NCBI GenBank assembly: GCA_963693365.1
Contig: CAVNZM010000004.1
Location: forward strand, 6,820,001 to 6,884,000
DNA length: 64,000 nt
Reading direction: 5' to 3'
From: Amoebidium appalachense
Lineage: Eukaryota; Ichthyosporea
In this document: piece by piece, positions 48,418-64,000 of the stretch
Numbering within the stretch: the first letter of the stretch is position 1
Layout of the letters: every line of letters starts with the position of its first letter
Notes under the pieces: model-generated
What the model saw: the letters and a program-made list of their open reading frames with translations, nothing else
Databases searched by the model: none
What the model was told of the DNA's origin: nothing
Made by a program: the position numbers and the translations under genes

Positions 48418-48455
48418 CATACCCGAGACTGGTCTCTGTGCCTCGAGTAAAACCG
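48418..48455 (+). repeat. Degenerate LINE 3' tail fragment
   Basis: The stretch beginning ccatacccgagactggtctc and ending ctcgagtaaaaccg corresponds to the terminal part of the LINE 3' UTR (ccatacctgagactggttct ... ctcgagtaaacagcg) seen near 6120 and 47585. Only this tail is present. Confidence 0.6.
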
Positions 48456-48459
48456 CTAC

Positions 48460-48892
48460 TGTACAGTGCAAACGGGTGGGACCCTTCAAATTTCCCAAGT
48501 ATATTTGTATGACATGCATAGGCCATGACGCCCATGGGCACAAAGGGATACAAAGCTGAAGAGTTTATTAATTGTGGACATGGGATTGAGTCTGGTGTTC
48601 ATACTCGTGAAGACTTCATTCGAATTCATATCATGCACAGCACTGTATGGACTGAAAACTGCTCTAACCATCAATGTTTGGAGGCATGCCACATGCCAGC
48701 AGACTGTGCCGTTATACAATGGAGAAGTGGACACATTGTAACTGGGTATTAATTTACTAAAGTGAATAATATCACGCGACATGTACTGACTTATCACATA
48801 CCACAACCCACCCAAATACAGCGGTATTGGAGTAAGATGTTGATCACTGAAACATGTAAAAAGTAAACAATAAACCTTTTTTTTTTTTTTGT

Positions 48893-48928
<36 letters not shown>

Positions 48929-49325
48929 CAGTCTGAGTAGCCAATGAATATCTACATTATCTGTGTGATTCAATGATAGGCGGGGGTACCAAATATCGGT
49001 ATTTTATCAGCCCAGCAAACCACACACAGGGTCATGAGTCTTAACCGGTACCACATGGCTTACTCACAAGCTGCCCCGTCATTCAATTTTGCACCACTTC
49101 TAAAACTCATCACTCTTTCCAATGCAAACCCCTAGATGCTCACAAAAAAGTAGACCATTAGTATGTCATTCGACTGAATGACCCTTCCTGAATACCCTTG
49201 GCCCAAAATCATTGTGCCCAAACGTGGCATTATCTGGTTTGAAAATCCGCCCACCTACCAGGTACGTGCGGTTGCAATGTAGTGCCCTACTACGTGTGCA
49301 GGTGCAGCCTGTCATATTCCTTCAG
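48460..49325. other. Intergenic stretch without a supported gene
   Basis: Short frames only; one plus-strand frame at 48525-48752 has no recognisable domain. A T tract followed by a G tract lies at about 48879-48927. Nothing else is supportable. Confidence 0.4.
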
Positions 49326-49402
49326 GCCCATGGACATCCCCTCACCCAGCACTACCGCTGCATCCCCACACACCCTGCAAGTGTGGTGTTGCCACAGTCA
49401 TC
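49326..49402 (+). other. Possible isolated plus-strand exon
   Basis: Between a TTCAG acceptor and a GTGAGT donor the frame reads AHGHPLTQHYRCIPTHPASV then VLPQSS, with ordinary composition. No partner exon was found on this strand, and it may be chance. Confidence 0.2.
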
Positions 49403-49616
49403 GGTGAGTTCAGTTTATAGATAGCACATGGCACACCTCCGAACCGATCCCCCCCTCCCCCCCCCCCCCCCCCCCCCCCTCTCCCCCTCCCCCTCCCTCC
49501 CTCTGAGCCTGCATCCAGATCACACGTCTACACGTGCCCTGAGACAGTGCCTACACAGATGAACGGAATCCCACCGGCACAACAGGTGCAGAATGAGAAT
49601 GACCTTAATGTCCTAC

Positions 49617-57885
<8,269 letters not shown>

Positions 57886-58422
57886 GGCCAGGACGCACAG
57901 GCTGGGTCAGCCCCAAGGCCTGGCTGGAGAGGTACAACAAGACAAAGTGAACCGGTCGCAGGGATGGCGCGGGCGCCGCGGACTGGCTACACAACATACG
58001 CACGGAGGGCGTTTATGTATCGTATGGACACTTTGGACGTCAGTCACGGTGGAGTGGAGCTCACGATGAGCCAGCCGTTGTGGATCCGGGCATAAGATCA
58101 AGCATACACATAACTGATTGGATGGGAACGCATCAAAGCGATTGCGCAAACACGCCCGGTAGTTTACCGGCGGTAGACGGTAGGCTATATGCAGCTATAT
58201 GGCTCTTGTGAGTCACCAGGTAACTCGCGGTGGTGGCTCGTGGTTGTGACTCTTCTTGGTGGCTCGCGGTGGTGACTCTTCACCGGGTGGTGGCGGTGGT
58301 GGTGGTCATAATGAGTGGTGGTGGCTTTTTGATTATTATTAGTAGTGGTAATGGTGGGGCTGCTGGTGGTGGTGGTCCGCCTACGTATAATCTCCCTTCC
58401 CCTCCGTGAACCCCCATTCATA
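57886..58422. promoter_or_regulatory. Bidirectional intergenic promoter region
   Basis: This 537-base gap separates two divergent start codons (57885 minus, 58423 plus). An inverted CCAAT (attgg) lies at 58117-58121. A GGT-rich imperfect repeat (gtggtggctcgtggttgtga and variants) fills 58230-58375, next to the ankyrin gene start. No clear TATA box was found for either gene. Confidence 0.4.
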
Positions 58423-60152
58423 ATGGATGCCCAGGCACTTGCCCGGCAGGTGGCGCAGGCAGCCAAGGATGGAAATGTGGATGAGTTAAAGAAAATAGTG
58501 GAGGAACCCCTGTTAGATAGAGAGCTGCGGAAGACCGGCTTGGCGACCCATGTGGACCTTCAGGCAGACGGCGTGCAGGTAGGTTGCTGCAGATAAATGC
58601 TGGCACTTACATACAGCCTGGCACAAGGAGCTCGTGCTTGTGGATGCATACACAGAACACGATGGAATCCACTGGGTTAATACTGGCTAATACACGTGTG
58701 TACGTGTGTGTGTGAGTGAGCGAGTGAGAGAACGAGCGTGTGTGTGTGCGTGTGTGTGTGTGTGTGCACGTGTGCGTGTGCGTGCGCGTACGCGTGTGCG
58801 TGTATGTGCGCGCATGTATTGTGTGTGTAGCTGTATGTTTGCCGTGCTCGTCGTTTTTTTCCTACTTTTTTTTTTTTTTTGTGTGTGTGTGTGTGTGTGT
58901 GTCTCTTTGCCTCGAGTAAACAGCGTAAACCCCGGGGCCCGTGTGTGTGTGTGTGTGTGTGTGTGGGTGTGGAGGTGTTTGTGGGTGTGTGTGTGGGGGG
59001 GGTGTTGGTGGGTAGGTAGGTGGATGAGTGGGTGGGTGGTTGCTGGTATGTGTGTGTGTGCGTGTGTGTGCGTGTATATACTGCCTAGTGTGACGATCTA
59101 TGGCTGTAAAGCTGTGAATCCTTGAAAACACATTCAAGACCAAAAGAACTTGATTGCTGATGAAAGGGCTCATGCCAGCACAGGAGCTTAATATTTTTCT
59201 TGTCAAAATTGTCTCTTTACAACTCTTTCTGTGGGCTCTGGCAGGAAACAGAGCTTGGGTTTGCGATGCTGAATTACAAGTGGGAGGCCGTTTTTCTGCT
59301 GGTGGAGGCTGGGGCGGACGTTAATGCAATAATCCACAAAGACAACAAGGTGAGCGCTGGGCCCAATCTCTGGCTTGTGCCCAGGGTGTGCTTCCATAGT
59401 CCCGAGCTGCTGTACAGTTCATTCGATGACAGCGATTGCACATCACCAGATCATATCTTAGGTTGCGGCACGTGTGTGAAGCCCCTGGTGCATCAGGCTG
59501 TGCATTTCGACATGTGAAGGGTAGGCTGGTAGGGTGAAAAAAAACCCGTATCATCTTTCGCAATGTTTGTTCAAAGTTTGTTGGGAAATACGACTATGCA
59601 TCGCTATCCCGCACGGCCTGCTCTTGATGGTTAGAAACCACTACCACCGATGTATGTACATATGCGTTGTATGTTTAGGCTTGGAATGGGGAAGTGCACC
59701 AGATATTATACAGGTAGGAAACCTTTCAGGCTTACTATTGTGGGGAGTGAAAGAAAAAAAGGGGAAAAGGTAGGACCTCGAACTCGAGCATTCTGCCTCG
59801 CCCCCCGGAGGAGGGGGGGGGGGGGGGGGGGGGGGCTGTACACATGGAACATGGTAGGCTATGGGTACTGCCCGTGAAAAAGAAAGCCCTTCGGTGTCCT
59901 GTTAAAAAGAATGTGTGCAGTCCATACTTGGCGGAGGAGGAGAAGGCAGCGGGGAGGGAGAGGGGGAAGGGGGGGGGGGGGGGTGGGGGGAGAGAGAGCG
60001 AGAGGGGGGAGGGGGGAGGGGGGCTGAGAGAGAGAGAATTGACGCTAAGCTCGAACTCGAACCTCCTGATCGGGCACCAAGGGGCCACCTGTGCCGAATT
60101 CGGAGGTTCGAGCCTAAGCTTAGTGTCGACTTCTCCTTCCCCCCTCCCCCTC

Positions 60153-60183
<31 letters not shown>

Positions 60184-61359
60184 AAAAAAAAAAAGACAGC
60201 CCAGACTTTTTTCCACTAGAAACAGAAGGACACACACACACTACCCCTCTCCCTTCCGCCACAATCTCTCTGCCTTCCCTTGCCCTCCTTGGGTCCCCCC
60301 TCCCCCCGTCCCTCCCTTGCTTTCGCTCTCTCTCTGTGCTCTCTCTTTCTTCCCGCCTCCCCCCTCCATGCCTCTCTGCCTTCCTCCCTCCCTCCCCTCT
60401 TCCTCCCCAACCCTCTCACCCCTCTCTTTATCTCTGGTCCTCTTCTCACTTTGCCTGTCTGTGTGTGTCTGTCTCTTTCTCGATCCCCTTCCTACTACCC
60501 CTCCCCCCCTCCCCCCCCGCCCCCTTTCTCCCCCCGGCGTCTCCCCACCCACCGGCCCTATTCAGCACACACCCAACCCCCCTTGTTTGCCACAGCGCAT
60601 CAGTGGTCCTGCCCTGGCCATAGCCACTCTGTGTCCCGACTGTCCCCTTGCTCTTGTGCGCTGCCTGCTCGATGCCGGCGCAGATCCCAACGCTGCACAC
60701 CGTTCGGTAAGCCCTCCCCCCTCCCCCCCCCCCCCCCTTCCCCCCCCCTTCCCGCTGTTCCCGCTTCCCCCGGCGGGCTGCCCCCACTGCTCCGCCCTCT
60801 GTTCCCTCACTCTCCATACTGCCCATGGGAAGTCCGCCATGCCCTACCACCTTTTCTCAGATCCAGGACTTATGTCTTTTCCTTCTGTTTCCTTCTTGGC
60901 TGTTTTTGCATAGGCAGGGAGAAAGTATCGCAGAAGTAATGGTGGGTTCTAGTGCCACACCATCCGGAACTCAGCCAGCAACCAACCGCAAATAATAGGC
61001 ATGCACATCGTGGAATAAATGAAAGAGTAGCAGCGATCGCGAAACAGGGCTAAATATTTGCCATTTCATCAAACTGCATGTGCGAACATGCAGTATGTCA
61101 CAGTCCTCAACTTCTGGTTGGACGTGGGGGTCAGTGCGTCGTGTGGGAGGTACCGCCGGATGGACATTCTGATGCTGCTGATGGAGAGAGGGGCAACACT
61201 GGAGCCACATGTGAGTGGGTGGATGTGGTGGGCCCACTGGGTAGGGCGGGAGGGAGGGAGAGGGGAGGGGGGGGGGGCGGGGGGGGGGGGGGGGGCAAAG
61301 AAAGAATGAATGTGTGTGAAAAGTGAGAGAGAGTTGTAAGATTTTTCGTATTTTATTCC

Positions 61360-61395
<36 letters not shown>

Positions 61396-61649
61396 TGTAT
61401 GCATGCAAGATAAGTGGGTGGAATAAGTGTGTGGTACACATACACAGTTAAGAGAAGAAAGAGTCAAGCTGGGAAGTTGTTTTGGTACTGGATATTCTCG
61501 GAGGTGACCAAGACAAGACGCACACTCAACCACACCATGTATGCATACACACATTACGACAGACATACACAGACATACATGCACTCGACACACACAGCAG
61601 ACACAATCACATACGCACACAGTGACACGTGCTGCTACACACATAAAAC

Positions 61650-61687
<38 letters not shown>

Positions 61688-62999
61688 GCATACCCCCATT
61701 CCACACTTTTTCCGTTGCAGCCTCGGTTTCATGTCTTAGCATCACTCTCCTTCTTGATTGCTGCTTCCCCCATCTCCCCCCCCCCCCCCCCCCCCCCCTC
61801 CCTCCCTTCCCCCCCATCCCCCCCCCCCCCCGGCCCTCCTTCCCCCCCTTCTTGGTCTGTCTCTCTCCCTCCCTCTTCTCTCTATCTCTATTTTCTCTCT
61901 CTCTCGTCCCTCTCGCTCTTCTCTGTGTCTGCATCCTCCCCTCTCCCCCTCCCCCTTTGTGCCTGATTTTCTTCTTGGCTTGCTGCAGAGTCCTTGATCG
62001 CACATACCTCTCACGGTTTCCACGGCTTTCGGCCCAGACACACAAGCAACCCTCTCTGTGTGCGCGAATATGTCTTTCGTCTCTCCTCACATGTATTGCC
62101 CTTTCCCCCTCCCCCCCCCTCCCTCCCCCCCCCCCCCCCCCCCCTCCCCTTCCCCCCCCCTCGTCCTCACCATGCCTCCCACCTGTTCCTCACTCTCCTC
62201 TCCTTCTGCTCTGACCTTCCCTTGACTGCCCCCCCCCCCCCTCCCCCCTCCCCCCTCCCCCTCCCCCCCTTCTCCCCCCCCCCCCTCCCCCTCCCCGGCC
62301 AGTGTTACCGGGCACTCCACGAAGCACTGCCAAACCACGCTAACGATATGGCGGCCTATCTGCTGGACCGGGGTAGTGGACCCCAATGGGTGGTCCCGCC
62401 ACTACTATGTAAGACCCTGCTACCGGGCTGTTGGTTGGTTGGTTGTTGAAGGTGGCGTGTTGCTCTCTGCGTGCTTGGTTTGTCTTTCCATCCTTTTCTG
62501 TTCCTGTCATATGTGCCCTGGCTGTTTAGCGGCGTGTGAAATTGCCACACGCGTGTGTTGACAGGCAGTGAGGTTGACTTCACTGAACTTATTTTGTTAC
62601 TGAATGCAACTGTGTAATCCCCCCCTTGGGTAAGACTTAATTGCCGTTCTCTACGTGTAAGATATGTGCTACACCTTCTTTGTGTTTGCCTGGGTAACAG
62701 GTTCAAAACATTCTCTGCTTAACAATAGGTGTGTGGACGACCACAATTGGTTACATTCCCCCTGCCCGCCAGATGCATGTGCTCTTGGGTAGGAAGGAAA
62801 AAACAAATGGATCAGCAATTTGAAGGGAAATGCCGCAGGTTTGACTTTTTATTTTTAAGTTTTAATTTTTTTTAATTTCAATATTACTATTTTTTTTGGG
62901 GGGGGGGGGGGGGGAGGGGGCAACCCCCATTTTTTGCTGCTCTGCACAAGCTCTCCCCATTTTTTTGATGACCGTTCACTCCAAACCACGCTCTCCTGT

Positions 63000-63031
<32 letters not shown>

Positions 63032-63257
63032 TTCAAACCCAACCTAACCCTCGCACGCACCCACCCCCCATCCCCCCATGCATCAACACTCACACTGCGC
63101 CCCCCTGCAGGTGCCGCACGAGCCAGATGGCTGTGCGCTGCACTACATGCGCAGTCATACCTGCCCTATTCTGGCCTGCATGCATTCGCAGAACTACGAG
63201 GGCTCGCAAATGGTGCTGGCCCACGGCGCTGACCCGAATGTACCCATCCCGGCACAG
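58423..63257 (+). CDS. Ankyrin-repeat protein (at least six exons; 3' end not found)
   Basis: Exons: 58423-58578, 59245-59349, 60596-60706, 61094-61210, 62303-62389, 63111-63257. Every intron is phase 0. Each exon carries roughly one ankyrin unit: [68 protein letters not shown], and [10 protein letters not shown] with [15 protein letters not shown]. The start ([20 protein letters not shown]) is a typical N-terminal ankyrin cap helix. The 241 residues recovered show no other domain. A donor (GTGCCC) follows the last exon, so the protein continues into an exon I could not identify, possibly beyond the window. Expected role is protein-protein binding; the partner cannot be inferred. Exon 4's N-terminal part is the least certain. 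Confidence 0.72.
58905..58937 (+). repeat. LINE 3' tail fragment in ankyrin intron 1
   Basis: About 31 bases, ctctttgcctcgagtaaaca followed by gcgtaaacccc, are identical to the extreme 3' end of the LINE copies (near 6118 and 47632). The fragment is embedded between two (GT)n runs (58880-58902 and 58941-58965). No other LINE sequence is attached. Confidence 0.75.
60041..60127. repeat. 87-bp fold-back in ankyrin intron 2
   Basis: The left arm gacgctaagctcgaactcga + acctcc (60041-60066) pairs with the right arm ggaggttcgagcctaagctt + agtgtc (60102-60127) over about 20 of 26 positions. An inner short stem (gggcac / gtgcc) closes the loop. It sits between (GA)n and poly(C). Confidence 0.6.
61363..61393 (+). 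repeat. Poly(G) in ankyrin intron 4
   Basis: An uninterrupted G run of 31 bases. The same intron also holds CA-rich repeats (61560-61685) and C tracts (61777-61800, 62126-62144, and shorter ones to 62300), the last of them reaching the 3' splice site at 62302/62303. Confidence 0.9.
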
Positions 63258-63287
63258 GTGCCCCCTTACACCACAAATGTATTGCAT

Positions 63288-63460
63288 GAAACTGATTCTA
63301 TGCACCAGAAAGGAAAAGGGAGATGAAGAAGAGAAAAGAAATGAAACTGATCCTATGCACCAGAAAGAAAAAGAGAGAAGAAGAAGAAAAAAGAAAATGA
63401 AACTGATCCTATGCACCAGAAAGAAAAAACAGAGAAGAAGAAGAGAAAAGAAAACGAAAG
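63288..63460 (+). repeat. 55-bp tandem repeat, three copies
   Basis: Units starting gaaactgat(t/c)ctatgcaccag begin at about 63288, 63343 and 63398; each ends in a GAA/AAG-rich purine stretch. The array lies just after the last recognised ankyrin exon, so it is intronic or in the 3' region. Confidence 0.8.
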
Positions 63461-64000
63461 ACATTCTTGGTGCTAATGGTACGGTCACACCCCAATATGG
63501 ACGGTGCAACCGATAGCAGAAACCATCACTTGACTTGAAAGGAAAATGAGGTTGTGATATAGGTTGCCGTCTTCTGGGGAGCATGTAGACACACAAACTG
63601 CACCGGATTTGGGTCGTTGCACATGTGCTGTTGCAGGTGCATTGAAAGTGCACCGTTGCTCTAAATGGAATTGTGTGGCATGACTCTGCCTGTGGCTCAC
63701 ACATGCGCGCGTCTGCCTTATACCCTACCTGACGCAAGTCTGCAGGATATGTTGACTAGAGAACGGCCACGCTATGTACTTGCAGATTAGTATGCACGCG
63801 CACTACTGAAGTCCTAAGAAGCAACACGGTGGAATTCTCGTATGCATCGGCACAAGCCAAGGATACACCATATTCTCTTCACGCCCAGACGCAATCGATA
63901 CAAGCTAGCCTACTGCATGGTCACATACAGGCATGGGGCAGCCCCCACATCCCTCTTGCCGCCCTCACTATATGAAACGTTTCCCTGGGCCAGCACATAA
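63461..64000. other. Window end, no exon recognised
   Basis: Unique sequence without simple repeats. I could not identify the next ankyrin exon or a terminator. The gene may continue beyond the window. Confidence 0.4.

Noticed and set aside
60041-60127. tRNA gene (B-box-like ggttcgagcc)
   Set aside because: No A box at the right distance and no cloverleaf; the sequence folds as one long hairpin instead.

Overview
This is nuclear DNA from a eukaryote, not a prokaryote. Genes are split into many short exons with GT...AG introns. Between and inside genes lie very long homopolymer and dinucleotide tracts: dG:dC runs up to 66 bp, (AC)n, (CT)n. Two copies of a LINE retrotransposon and several fold-back elements are present. 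The gene content (a complete MARK/Par-1 kinase with UBA and KA1 domains, an SH2 domain, a GABA-B-like class C 7TM receptor, a patatin-like lipase) suggests an opisthokont-type protist, perhaps a unicellular holozoan or early fungal lineage. That placement is inference; the species cannot be named from the sequence. I rebuilt the gene models by hand from translations, splice sites and intron phases.

Layout. 445-1419 (+): single-exon secreted protein with a possible RxRR cleavage site, followed at once by a 1.76-kb element with perfect 28-bp terminal inverted repeats (1425-3185). 3.2-10.1 kb: gene-poor, microsatellite-rich, with an inverted 5'-truncated LINE (6118-6742) and nested inverted repeats (about 8.96-9.32 kb). 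10458-13810 (+): patatin-like phospholipase, five exons, TATA and CCAAT boxes upstream. 20361-15161 (-): unrecognised 211-aa protein whose seven exons join without any phase conflict. 21801-28489 (+): class C GPCR-like receptor whose ectodomain resembles a bacterial ABC solute-binding protein; the copy as sequenced has several one-base frame breaks. 31029-39999 (+): MARK/Par-1 kinase, 15 exons. 44399-42072 (-): RING finger plus SH2 gene. 46089-47632 (+): longer LINE copy. 57885-49617 (-): 13-exon gene for a conserved protein of about 440 aa, probably the family I know as DUF4804. 58423 onward (+): ankyrin-repeat gene, divergent from the previous one, with one repeat unit per exon.

How they relate. 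Several products fit signalling: the receptor, the kinase with an LKB1-type activation-loop threonine, the RING/SH2 protein and the ankyrin protein. Nothing shows that they form one pathway, and genes in such a genome are independently transcribed. The most unusual items are the solute-binding-protein/7TM fusion, a minisatellite made of copies of that gene's own splice donor, the RING-SH2 combination, the unrecognised 211-aa gene, and the use of poly(C) runs as 3' splice-site pyrimidine tracts. One-base frame conflicts recur, mainly as missing bases in the receptor gene, so either consensus errors or gene decay must be considered.
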